Assembly: GCA_033764775.1 (NCBI GenBank)
Contig: JANRIQ010000012.1
Span: 1-64,000, forward strand
From: JAWXCE01 sp033764775
GTDB lineage: Bacteria; Pseudomonadota; Alphaproteobacteria; Rhizobiales; Rhodomicrobiaceae
DNA: 64,000 bases
Direction: 5' to 3'
Under the pieces are notes generated by a model. The model saw only the letters and a program-made list of their open reading frames with translations. It did no database searches and had not been told where the DNA came from. Shown piece after piece: positions 16,334-25,436 of this stretch (position 1 is its first letter; each line of letters begins with the position of its first letter). Position numbers and translations under genes: made by a program.

Positions 16334-18286
16334 CTATCTCCTTGACTGCAAACGCGGCGGCGGCGCCATCAGGCGGGCCATATCCTCGTAGGCGAAGCAT
16401 TTGTGAAGCTGGAGGGGATCGTGGCCCCGCGCCGTCACGATGATCTTATCGGCGAAGGCCGCGCCCATCAGCGCGTGCGGCTCGGCGAGCGGCCGCCGTT
16501 CGCCGGAGAACAGGTGAGCTGTGTGGCCGAGCTGCGGCCCTAAAAACTCCGCCGCCTCATTGTCCGGCTGCATGAAGCAGCGCACCCGGCAGGCGTTGAT
16601 GAGGCCGTCGGCGCGCCGGCCGTAGGCGTCGCGCAGCTGGCCGATGTACTGGGCGAACAGCCAGAGGCGCAAGGCAGCGCCGCGGCCGACGTCGATGAGT
16701 CGCTGCACGCTCTCCATGCGACCTAACTGGGGGAACTCGTCGAGGAAGAAGGTGACCGGCGGCGCGCCAGGCGTGGGCGGGGTTTTGAGGAGGATGTTGG
16801 CGTGCTGCTGGAGAATGAGCCGTACGATGGGGGTGTAGGTGTCGATGTCGTCGCCCGAAAGGCACAGATAGACCGTCGCCCCCGGCCGCTGGCGCAGGGT
16901 GAGCGGCGACCAGTCCGAGCGGCTCATGGCGGCGCGCAGGGCGTGCGAGCGCGAGAAGATGGTCAAGTGACGTCTGGCCGCGTCGAAGACGCCGTCGGTG
17001 CGGTCGTTGAGGCCGGACTCGACGGCGACCGCGTTCTGGGCAAGCGCCGGAATGCGGTGCTCTTCCGCCAAGGCCTTCAGCTGCGCGATGACGGCCGGGG
17101 TCGGCGAGGCGAGGTAGGCGGCGTCGCGCGTTCCGTCCAGGAAATTGACGGGGATGGCGAGCCGCTCCATCACCGTCGCCAGGTTGCGCCGCTCCGGCGG
17201 CTCGGCGAGCGCCGTCATCACGGCGAAGGTCCACAGGAAGTCGCGGCCGCGATTGTCCCAGAACGGGTCCTTCGACTCGGTGTTGGGGGGTATGATCTGG
17301 GCGGCGATGAGTTCGCAGTCGACGGCGGCCTGCGCCGGGTCGCGGCTGACAAAGTCGAACGGGTTGTAGGCGTGGGTTTCGCCATAAGGGTCGGTCGGGG
17401 CGAAGCGGTAGACCGGGCCGAAGCGGGCCTGGCGCCGGGCGGCGGTCGCCGCCCACAGTTCGCCCTTCACGTCCAGCACGAAGGCGGAGCCGGGGTAGGT
17501 GAGGAGGTTGCGGATGACCTGGGCCTGACTCTTGCCGGTGCCCGGCCCGGCGATGGTGATGAGGCTTTCATTGCCGGAGAAATAGACCGGCCGCCCGTCC
17601 TCGTAGCCGATGACGAGGGAGGCGGGGGTCGGGCTATGGCTGAAGGTCGCGCCCTCGGCCTGACCCCAGGCGCCGCCCGGCGACAGAAGCCTCGCGATGG
17701 CGGCGCCGCTGGCGCGGCCGTTGCCGCGTTCGTCGGCGAGCCGTTTGGCGGTTGACGCAAGCACCTGCGCGTAGGGCGGCAGCAGTTGCTGCAACACCTG
17801 GGTGAGTATCTGCCGGGCGACGGCCTCCTGCGGGTGGCTCGCGACGGTTCCGGGCGCGGAGATGGTGGTCTGGCCGCCGCCCCAGGCGATGTCGGCGAGG
17901 AAGGCGTCAAAGTTCGCCTGGGAAAGCCTGCTGTCGCCGAGAAGCGCCGCCATGCCGCGGATGAGGCTTTTCTCCTGTTCGCTTAAGGCCACCACGGCGC
18001 GGGTCAGCGTATAGCTCTGCATCAGCGCGCGGATGGCGTTGCGCCGCCCTTGCTCACGGCCCCGGTTCACCGCCTCGCCGAAATAGGCGATGGCGCCTGA
18101 AACCGACTGCGTGCCGGTCCAGGCGCCCGACACCGCATGGCCAAGGTAGGACGGGGCGCGGCCGATCAGGCTTTCGATGACGCGGGCGGTCTGCTTGTCG
18201 GAGAAGCGGGAGAGCAGCGCGGCGGAGGCGGCGTAGATCTGGCCGGAAGGGTCGGCGAGCAAACGGTCGATGTTAAAGGCATTCAT
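16334..18286 (-). CDS. traG: TraG/VirD4-family type IV coupling protein
   Basis: A 650-residue ATPase that in known systems links the relaxase-DNA complex to the secretion channel. Walker A is GPGTGKS at 247-253, followed by the TraG-type stretch SAFVLDVKGELW. The Walker B motif is FFLDEFPQLG near 510, and RPYRF-like context DPYGETHAYNPFDF is present. The N-terminal 230 residues show no hydrophobic run long enough to cross a membrane, which is unusual because most family members are anchored by two N-terminal helices. No ribosome site is obvious at the ATG. No Trb or VirB genes are near, so the channel must come from elsewhere. Confidence 0.88.
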   Translation of the reverse strand: MNAFNIDRLLADPSGQIYAASAALLSRFSDKQTARVIESLIGRAPSYLGHAVSGAWTGTQSVSGAIAYFGEAVNRGREQGRRNAIRALMQSYTLTRAVVALSEQEKSLIRGMAALLGDSRLSQANFDAFLADIAWGGGQTTISAPGTVASHPQEAVARQILTQVLQQLLPPYAQVLASTAKRLADERGNGRASGAAIARLLSPGGAWGQAEGATFSHSPTPASLVIGYEDGRPVYFSGNESLITIAGPGTGKSQAQVIRNLLTYPGSAFVLDVKGELWAATAARRQARFGPVYRFAPTDPYGETHAYNPFDFVSRDPAQAAVDCELIAAQIIPPNTESKDPFWDNRGRDFLWTFAVMTALAEPPERRNLATVMERLAIPVNFLDGTRDAAYLASPTPAVIAQLKALAEEHRIPALAQNAVAVESGLNDRTDGVFDAARRHLTIFSRSHALRAAMSRSDWSPLTLRQRPGATVYLCLSGDDIDTYTPIVRLILQQHANILLKTPPTPGAPPVTFFLDEFPQLGRMESVQRLIDVGRGAALRLWLFAQYIGQLRDAYGRRADGLINACRVRCFMQPDNEAAEFLGPQLGHTAHLFSGERRPLAEPHALMGAAFADKIIVTARGHDPLQLHKCFAYEDMARLMAPPPRLQSRR

Positions 18287-18450
18287 TTCGGTATCAGCGT
18301 GAAAAGGCTTTGGATGTACCTAGATGATTCTCGCAGAGGTTGCATCAACGCATATTCTGCTTGTAAGATGTCGATAGAGGTACCGGTTGCGTTGGGGAAC
18401 ATGAGAGATTATTGAGGTAGGAGCGAGAATATGAACACGGGTAACTAGGT

Positions 18451-18882
18451 TTGGGGCTTGTTTCGATCGATGCAGCCTTGCGGCGTTTCAAAGGCGTGGC
18501 GAGCATAGCCGTGGCGGTTCTCTGTGCGCTTTTGGCTAACCAATCATTCGCCGCCGTGACCGCCGCTCCGCACGACCACAGCCGGTGCGACCACAGCGCC
18601 GTGACCGCAGCTCCACAACATCATGCGCACGCCCCCTCGGAGTTGTGGTCCCGCGGCCAATACGGCGCCGCAGAGCATGATCATCACGGCGCGCTCGCCG
18701 ATCACGCCCATGGCGACAAAGCCGCTGGCGCCTGTTGCGGGTGGATGTGCGCTGCCGCCGTCATACCTCACCATTCCGCCTCGGGCCCGGCCTCGCCGCC
18801 CTTGGTGCTGGACGCGCTTTTCATCATCGACGTCGTGGCCGATGACCGGCCATCAGGTCTTTTCCGTCCCCCAAGAGCCTAG
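18451..18882 (+). CDS. His- and Cys-rich secreted protein, probable metal binding
   Basis: A 143-residue protein with a signal peptide (a basic start followed by IAVAVLCALLANQSFA), then many histidines (HDHSRCDH, QHHAHA, EHDHHG, DHAHGD) and a CCGWMC motif near 110. Such composition fits binding of copper, zinc or a similar metal in the periplasm. It precedes the metal efflux adaptor and pump on the same strand, 66 bases upstream, so it is probably part of the locus. The start codon is uncertain: TTG at 18451 or TTG at 18478, since no ATG is in frame ahead of the signal peptide. Confidence 0.6.
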   Translation: MGLVSIDAALRRFKGVASIAVAVLCALLANQSFAAVTAAPHDHSRCDHSAVTAAPQHHAHAPSELWSRGQYGAAEHDHHGALADHAHGDKAAGACCGWMCAAAVIPHHSASGPASPPLVLDALFIIDVVADDRPSGLFRPPRA

Positions 18883-18948
18883 ACGAGCCCTGCCCGGCCG
18901 CTACGTGCGCCGGGCGATCTTTGCTAGTCGAAACCTTGAGGGATCTCC

Positions 18949-20619
18949 ATGTCCACTTTCTCGCGTCAGCTCCGCGCGGCGGTCGGCGCGCTCGCCGCAC
19001 CGCTGGCACTCTGGCTTGCCTTATTCACTCCCGCTGTCGCCCATGACGGTCACGATCACGGCAAGACTGTTGCGGCGCCTGTCGCCGCAGGCACGCCCAA
19101 GCTCACCCTGCAATCCGAGCTGTATCAGTTCGTCGCCGCGCTAAAAGACGGCGATTTGATCGTCTTTCTTGACCGCACAGCCGACAATACGCCGGTGACA
19201 GACGCCGCAATTGCGTTGACGGTCGGCGACGCCAGCCTGAATGCCACGCCGTTGTCGGACGGGACTTATATCGCTGAGGGCGGGCCGCTGCGCACGCCTG
19301 GCAGGCACGAGGTTATTGCCGCGATCACCGGCGGTGCGGGCGACGATCTGCTCATAGGGACGCTGGACATCGCAGGGTCATCCGGCGCGCTGCAGAAGCC
19401 GGCAGAACACGCGAGCGTGTTTGAGGCCATTCCGTCCTGGATTTACGGTGCGGCGCTGTTTTTAGGCGGCGCGATGCTCGGCTTCCTTCTGCGCGGGGGG
19501 AGGCGCGTTGCGGCCGCCATATTACTCGCGGCGGCATTTGTCGCGCCGCATCATGACGCGGCGGCCCATGAAGGCCACGATCACGGCGCGGAAAAATCGG
19601 CCGCGCCCATGACCGGGGACGTGCCGCGGCGGGCGGAGGATGGCTCACTTTTTGTGCCCAAGGCGACCCAGCGTCTGCTGGACGTTCGCACCGTCACGGT
19701 GAAATCCGGCTCCGCGCCGCTCACCGCCAAGTTCATCGGCCGGGTCATCGCCGATCCAAACCGCTCCGGCCTTGTGCAAAGCGTCAACGGGGGCCGCATT
19801 GTGCCCACGCCCAATGGACTCCCTCGCCTCGGGCAAACTGTCAAAAAAGGTGAAATCCTCGCCGAAATAGAGCCGCCGATCGCAACGGGCGACTACTCCG
19901 ATCTCGCCGAGCGGGCAGGGGAGATTGACCAGCAGATCGCGCTGACGGAGGCCAAAATCGCCCGCTTCGAACGCCTTGTGACGACGAACGCGGTAGCGCA
20001 GGCGCAGCTCGACGACGCCAAAGTTGAACTCGACGGCTTGCAGCGGCGCAAGGCCGCCATCCGCAATACCCAACGCGAGCGGGAGGTGCTGCGCGCGCCG
20101 GTGGACGGCGTCATCGCCACCGCGAGCGCCGCGCCCGGGCAGGTCGTCGAGGCGCGCGACGTGCTTTTTCAGGTTATCGCGCCGAAAAGTTTCTGGGTGG
20201 AGGCGCTCGCCTTCGACTCGCGTCTTGCTGCGGGTCTGAGCGCGGCTCACGTCGTCCTGGAGGGTGGCGGCCGGTCCTACAAGCTGACGTTTCAAGGTCA
20301 GGGGCGAGCGCTGCAGCAGCATGGCACGGTGTTGCAATTCGCGGTGGACGAGGCGGCGGATTTAAGCATCGGACTGCCGGTTACGGTGCTTGCTGAGCGC
20401 GCGGAGAAGGCCACGGGCAAGCTGGTGCCGCGCGAGGCTGTGGTGCGCGGCGCGAATGGCCAAGACCTGGTGTTCGAGCATCTCGAACCAGAACGCTTCA
20501 TGCCTCGCCCGGTGAAAATCGCGCCTGTCGACGGCGACACGGTGCTCATCGTCGCCGGGGTCAACGAGGGCGCCCGCATCGCCGTGCGCTCCGCCGAAAT
20601 GCTCAACCAGGTGCGGTAG
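18949..20619 (+). CDS. HlyD/CzcB-type periplasmic adaptor of a metal efflux pump
   Basis: A 556-residue membrane-fusion protein. It starts with a signal peptide and the His motif HDGHDHG, then a beta-rich domain (about 45-145). A membrane segment follows (about 160-180) and a second hydrophobic segment leading to EGHDHG near 210. The adaptor proper starts near 225: barrel and lipoyl halves flank a helical hairpin (DLAERAGEIDQQIALTEAK to the LRAPVDG motif near 382). The two histidine clusters suggest metal sensing or delivery. A GAGGG sequence lies seven bases ahead of the ATG. The pump gene starts ten bases after the stop. No outer-membrane channel gene is present. Confidence 0.85.
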   Translation: MSTFSRQLRAAVGALAAPLALWLALFTPAVAHDGHDHGKTVAAPVAAGTPKLTLQSELYQFVAALKDGDLIVFLDRTADNTPVTDAAIALTVGDASLNATPLSDGTYIAEGGPLRTPGRHEVIAAITGGAGDDLLIGTLDIAGSSGALQKPAEHASVFEAIPSWIYGAALFLGGAMLGFLLRGGRRVAAAILLAAAFVAPHHDAAAHEGHDHGAEKSAAPMTGDVPRRAEDGSLFVPKATQRLLDVRTVTVKSGSAPLTAKFIGRVIADPNRSGLVQSVNGGRIVPTPNGLPRLGQTVKKGEILAEIEPPIATGDYSDLAERAGEIDQQIALTEAKIARFERLVTTNAVAQAQLDDAKVELDGLQRRKAAIRNTQREREVLRAPVDGVIATASAAPGQVVEARDVLFQVIAPKSFWVEALAFDSRLAAGLSAAHVVLEGGGRSYKLTFQGQGRALQQHGTVLQFAVDEAADLSIGLPVTVLAERAEKATGKLVPREAVVRGANGQDLVFEHLEPERFMPRPVKIAPVDGDTVLIVAGVNEGARIAVRSAEMLNQVR

Positions 20620-20628
20620 GAGATCGCG

Positions 20629-23600
20629 ATGTTCAATTTTCTTGTCCGCACCAGCCTCAACAACCGGCTGTTCGTCATCATCGGCGCGCTGCTGCTGATG
20701 GCCTATGGCGCGTTCATCCTGCCGCGCCTGAGCGTGGACGTTTTCCCCGACCTCAACAAGCCTACCATTACGGTGATGACCGAGGCAGAAGGGTTAGCGC
20801 CGCCGGAGGTGGAGCAGCTCGTCACCTACCCCATCGAAACGGCGATGAACGGCATGCCCGGCGTCACCCGCGTGCGCTCGGTCTCGGGCGTCGGCCTATC
20901 CATAATCTATGTCGAGTTCGATTGGGGCGCCGATGTTTACCGCAACCGCCAGCTGGTGGCCGAACGCCTCACCACGCTGCAAAGCCAGTTGCCTGCAGGC
21001 GCCGTTCCGCAAATGGGGCCGGTGTCGTCGATCATGGGCGAAATCCTGCTGATCGCAGTAGCTGGTGAAGCCCCGCCCATGGAGCTGCGGGAGATCGCCG
21101 ATTTCGTGCTGCGCCCGCAACTGCTCGCCATCCCCGGCGTCAGCCAGGTCATCCCCATCGGCGGCGAAGTGCGGCAGTACCGCATCACGCCCAACCCGGC
21201 TTTGATGCAAGCGCTCGACGTGAAGGCGGAGGACATCGAGGCGGCGGTGAAGCGCTTCGGCGCGAACACCGGCGGCGGTTTCGTCGATCAGCACAACCGC
21301 GAGTACCTCATCCGCAATATCGGCGTGACGACCAGGCTGGACGACCTCAAAAGCGTCGTCGTGGCTTACCGCAACGATCAGCCGCTACTGTTGAAACAGG
21401 TCGCGGCGGTGGAGTTCGGCGCGCGGGTGAAGCGCGGCGATGCGGGTTATCAGGGCAAGCCCGCCGTCATTGTCTCGGTGCAGAAGCAGCCCGGCGCGGA
21501 CACCATCGCGCTCACCAAGGCGGTTGAGCAAACGATTGCCGAGGTGCAACGCTCGCTGCCGCAAAGCGTTAGCCTCACCAACGTTCAGTTCCGTCAGGCG
21601 ACCTTCATCGAGACCTCGCTCGCCAATCTGCAGCGCGTGCTGATCGAGGCGGCTATCGTCGTCGCTTTCGTGCTGTTCCTGTTCCTTCTCAACTGGCGGG
21701 CGACGGCAATCTCGCTAACCGCCATCCCCATCTCGATCCTCGTCACTGTCATCGTGTTCGATGCGATGGGCCTCACCATCAACACCATGACGCTGGGCGG
21801 CCTCGCCATCGCCATCGGCGAGCTGGTGGATGACGCGGTGGTCGATGTGGAGAACATCATCCGGCGGCTGAAGGAGAACGCGGCGCTTGCCGCGCCAAGG
21901 TCCACCCTCGACGTGATCGCCAAGGCCAGCCAGGAGGTGCGCTCCGGCATCGTCTACGCCACGATGATCATCATCCTCGTGTTCGTGCCGCTGTTCGCGC
22001 TCGCCGGCATCGAGGGGCGGCTGTTCGCGCCGCTCGGCGTGGCCTACATCGTTTCCATCCTGGCGAGCCTCGTGACCGCCATCACAGTCACGCCGGTCCT
22101 CGCCTATTACCTGCTGGGGCGGCGGCCCGCGCATCGCGCGGAGCGCGACAGCTTCGTGGTGCGGCGGTTGAAGGCGGGCAACCGCGCCGTGCTGAACTGG
22201 GCGTTCCCGCGCCCCGCGTTCCTTGTGTCCATCGCGGGCGCCGCGGTGATCGCGGCGGGGTTTGGCGCCGCCATGCTGCCGCGCTCCTTCCTGCCGCCGT
22301 TCAACGAGGGCACGCTGACCATCAGCGTCATCTAAAACCCCGGCATCTCGCTGGCGGAGTCCAACCGCCTTGGGCTAATCGCGGAACGCCTGCTGCTTGA
22401 CGTGCCGGAGGTAAAATCGGTCGGCCGCCGCACGGGCCGCGCCGAACTCGACGAGCACGCGGAAGGCGTGCATTCAAGCGAGATCGACGTCGATTTGCAC
22501 CCTTCGGGGCGCAGTAATGAGGCGGTGCTCGCCGACATCCGCGCCAGGCTGTCCGCGCTTCCCGTCGCGGTCAATGTCGGCCAGCCGATTTCGCACCGGC
22601 TCGACCACCTGCTTTCGGGCGTGCGCGCCGAGATCGCGCTGAAAATCTATGGCCCTGACACCGACGCCCTGCGCACGCTTGCCGAGAGCTTCCGGCAGAA
22701 GCTTGCGACATTGCCGGGCGTTGTCGATCTGCAAACGGAAAAGCAGGTGCGCATCCCGCAAGTGCAAATCCGCGTCGATCCCGAGCGCGCGGCCTTGCAC
22801 GGCATTGCGCCGTCGGCGGTCACCGAGACGCTGGAAACGCTGTCCAACGGGCGCAAGGTGTCCGAGGTGGTGGACGGGGCGCGGCGCTTTGATGTGGTGA
22901 TGCGGCTTGGCGAGGCAGACCGCTCAACGAACGGACTGTCGAGCCTACTCATTTCCACGCCGGCGGGCGCAATCCCGTTGCGCCTCATTGCTGACGTGGA
23001 GGAGACAGACGGGCCGAACCAGATTCAGCGCGAAAACGGCCAGCGGCGCATCGCCGTTTTCGGCAATAGCGACGGCTCGGACATGGCGGCGATCATCGCG
23101 GAAGTGCGCCGCGTCATCGCTGGGACGCCTTTGCCGCCAGGCTACACGGTGCGGCTAGAGGGCACATTCCAGGCACAGGAAGAGGCGGCGCGGCTCATCG
23201 CCGGGCTGTCCGTCATCTCGCTCATCCTGATCTTTATGGTGCTTTACACGCGCTACCGCTCCGCCGTGCTGGCGGGGATCATCATGGCCAACATCCCGCT
23301 GGCGCTCATCGGCAGCGTCGTCGCGCTGTGGCTCGCCGGGCAGCCCCTTTCGATCGCCAGCATGGTCGGCTTCATCACGCTCGCGGGCATTAGCGCGCGC
23401 AACGGCATTTTGAAAGTGAGCCACTACATCAACCTCGCGCTGCATGAGGGCGAGCGGTTCGGCCCCTCGCTCGTCATTCGCGGCAGCCTAGAGCGAGTGA
23501 CGCCGGTGATGATGACGGCTCTATGCGCGGGGCTGGCGCTTGTTCCGCTAGCGCTCGCCGCGGGCGAGCCGGGCGCTGAGATCCTTCATCCCGTCGCCGT

Positions 23601-23739
23601 AACAATTCTCGGCGGCCTGATCTCCTCAACCCTTCTGGACGCGGTGTTGACACCTGTCCTGTTCCTCTGGCTCGGGCGGAAGCCATTGGAAAATCTGATG
23701 TCCTGCCAAGGCGCCGGGCGGCCCGTTGAAGCGTTTTAA
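20629..23739 (+). pseudogene. Heavy-metal RND efflux pump (CusA/CzcA type) with an in-frame TAA
   Basis: Read through, the gene encodes 1036 residues, the normal size of HME-RND pumps, which export metal ions using the proton gradient. The N-terminus has the usual membrane helix and the DVFPDLNKPT motif. The TM4 region contains VDDAVVDVENI, the heavy-metal signature. A TAA at 22333-22335 (codon 569) interrupts the frame between GTLTISVI and NPGISLAES, in the second half just after TM7; homologues normally read on here, most simply with a CAA. Both halves are otherwise intact, so the damage is one base. The truncated product of 568 residues would lack half of the membrane helices. No internal start with a good ribosome site is evident. 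Confidence 0.85.
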
Positions 23740-23756
23740 ATCAGAGAGGAGAAACC

Positions 23757-24125
23757 ATGAGGATTCTTGTTTTGTTGGCCACTCTAACACTCGCCGCGCC
23801 GCTCGGCGCTCATGAACTGGCCAAAGGTCCGAACGGCGGCAAGGTGGTCGATGTCGCCGGCCATCATCTGGAGTTCGTGCCATCGGTGTCGGAAATCACG
23901 ATCTACGCAACGGACGAAGCCGACAAGCCCATCGCCACCGAGGGCTCAAAGGGCCGCGCCGTCATCCAAAACGCGGGCAAAACCTCGCAAAAGGACCTGA
24001 AGCCGGTCGAACCCAACAAGTTCGTCGGCAAACTCGACGCGCCGCTCATTCCGGGTGCCGTTGCCGTCATCTCGATAACCTTCAGCGACGGCCACGCCGC
24101 GCAAGGCCGCTTCACCGTTGATTAA
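23757..24125 (+). CDS. Small periplasmic protein of the metal efflux locus
   Basis: A 122-residue protein with a clear signal peptide (MRILVLLATLTLAAPLGA) and a compact beta-rich domain. It starts 17 bases after the pump, behind AGAGAGGAG, and so belongs to the same transcript. Histidines at HE, HHLEF and GHAAQG could bind metal, but there is no dense His cluster. Similar small proteins follow HME-RND genes in many alphaproteobacteria, and their role is not established. It is the last intact gene of the cargo. Confidence 0.65.
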   Translation: MRILVLLATLTLAAPLGAHELAKGPNGGKVVDVAGHHLEFVPSVSEITIYATDEADKPIATEGSKGRAVIQNAGKTSQKDLKPVEPNKFVGKLDAPLIPGAVAVISITFSDGHAAQGRFTVD

Positions 24126-24147
24126 CCGCAAACCAAGAAAACCTGAC

Positions 24148-24508
24148 ATGAAAACCTTAGTAATCGCTTTCGCCGCGTTCGCGTTCATCGCTCTGCCTGC
24201 CATCGCCCAGGAGCACGGTGGTCATTATGGCGGCGCTGCAAAAGCCAAAGCGGCGGTGAACGAAGCCGCGCCTACAAGGCCGCGAACGGAAAGATGCACA
24301 AAGACATGACCATGGAGTTCACCGGCGACGCCGATGTCGACCTCCTCCAAGGCATGTTCCCCACGATAAAGGCGCAATCGATATGGCCAAGGTGCAACTG
24401 AAATACGGAAAAGACCCGGAGGTGCGCAAAATGGCCGAGGACATTATCAAGGCGCATGTCGAGCAGATTGCCCAGATGGAGGCGATGCTGAAACAGCTTA
24501 AAAAATAA
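24148..24508 (+). pseudogene. DUF305 (CopM-like) gene with two frameshifts
   Basis: Three frames must be joined to read the protein. The first gives a signal peptide and the start of the mature part (ending near NEAA). The second gives YKAANGKMHKDMTMEFTGD. The third gives HDKGAIDMAKVQLKYGKDP and the helical end to the stop at 24508. The order and motifs are those of DUF305 proteins, periplasmic helical proteins linked to copper and silver tolerance. Each junction can be repaired by one inserted base, near 24267-24272 and in the C run near 24359-24362. It could be a true pseudogene or contain sequencing errors. Decay of the next gene favours the first. Confidence 0.8.
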
Positions 24509-24522
24509 CCCAAAAAACAAGC

Positions 24523-24554
24523 GCCGGGAACGGTTTTACGCTCGCTTTCCCGGC
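24523..24554. terminator. Inverted repeat after the DUF305 pseudogene, possible terminator
   Basis: GCCGGGAA at 24523-24530 pairs with TTCCCGGC at 24547-24554 around a 16-base loop. No long T run follows, so termination is only possible. It marks the end of the efflux locus ahead of the glutaredoxin-MauE remnant. Confidence 0.4.
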
Positions 24555-24578
24555 TTAACAGTCCTCATGGGAACCTAG

Positions 24579-25362
24579 ATGCTGCAGAACCCTCTTTCAT
24601 CGCAACAGCGCGACGCGGTGGCCAAACCAGCCGTACTTTATCGGATGGTCCCACCGGAGCACGTTGGCGCTTACGGCCTGAAAGCGCTTGATTCGCTCAG
24701 ACGCAAAGGTTTGCGGTTGATGACAATTGGCTGACCACATGGGATGACACTGACGCCTTCAAACGCGAGCACGGCGTCAACCACCCCTCTGACCTGGATC
24801 GATGGACAGCGTGTTGGAGGCTACCACGATTTGCTCCGCCGTTTCGGGCTAAAGGTGCGTGACCCACATGCAACAAGTTATACGCCCGTTATCGCGGTGT
24901 TTGGGGGGCACCGGTGAGGGCGCTCGCAGCCAGTTGGTAGGCCTGGGGGATACTCGTGACAAGTCAGTCGGCCGAGTGGTTTATCGTTTTTAGTATCTGC
25001 ATTCTGGCAATGCTCAAGCTTCAGGATGTCGAGAACTTTTTGAGCATGTTCCTGAACTACGACATTCTGGCGAAACATTGGGTGCTTTATTCCTTCATCT
25101 ATCCGTTTGCAGAGCTTGTAGCAGGCGTGCTCATGGCCGCCGAAGCTTTGATGTGGATTTATATTCCCATCGCTCTCTTTATCTGTGGCACAGGCGCGGT
25201 GTCTGTGTTCAAGGCGGTTTACATCGACAGGCGGGACATCAAATGCGCCTGTGTCGGCGGAAATAGCAAGGTGCCGTTCGGGTTCTCTTAACCGAAAACC
25301 TGATGATGGTAAGGATGACCGTATGGATGGTTCTACCCCCCACTGACATGCCGATACACTAA
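24579..25362 (+). pseudogene. Decayed glutaredoxin-MauE fusion gene
   Basis: Joined across several frames, the DNA encodes a glutaredoxin-like domain (LYRMVPPEHVGAYGLKAL, then DDNWLTTW, then TWIDGQRVGGYHDLLRRFG) fused to a MauE/DoxX-type membrane domain (SAEWFIVFSICILAMLKLQ up to CACVGGNSKVPFGF). Such fusions occur in metal and redox loci of proteobacteria. At least three frameshifts (near 24709, 24800 and 24904), an in-frame TAG near 24943 and a further shift near 25290 break it. The glutaredoxin site expected as CPY reads GAY, so the catalytic cysteine has also been lost. Only the MauE-like stretch 24956-25291 remains open. This gene is not functional. Confidence 0.85.
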
Positions 25363-25436
25363 TGATCTGATACCGGTGTGTTAAAGCTAGATACTTCTAA
25401 TAAAGGGAAAAGACCACACCTTTTGGGTTTTTAGTT

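Noticed and set aside
14692..22335. TAA as a recoded sense codon
   Set aside because: Two genes have in-frame TAA, but TAA is the normal stop of many intact genes here (for example rplK, rplL and the MipA-like gene), so reassignment is not supported.
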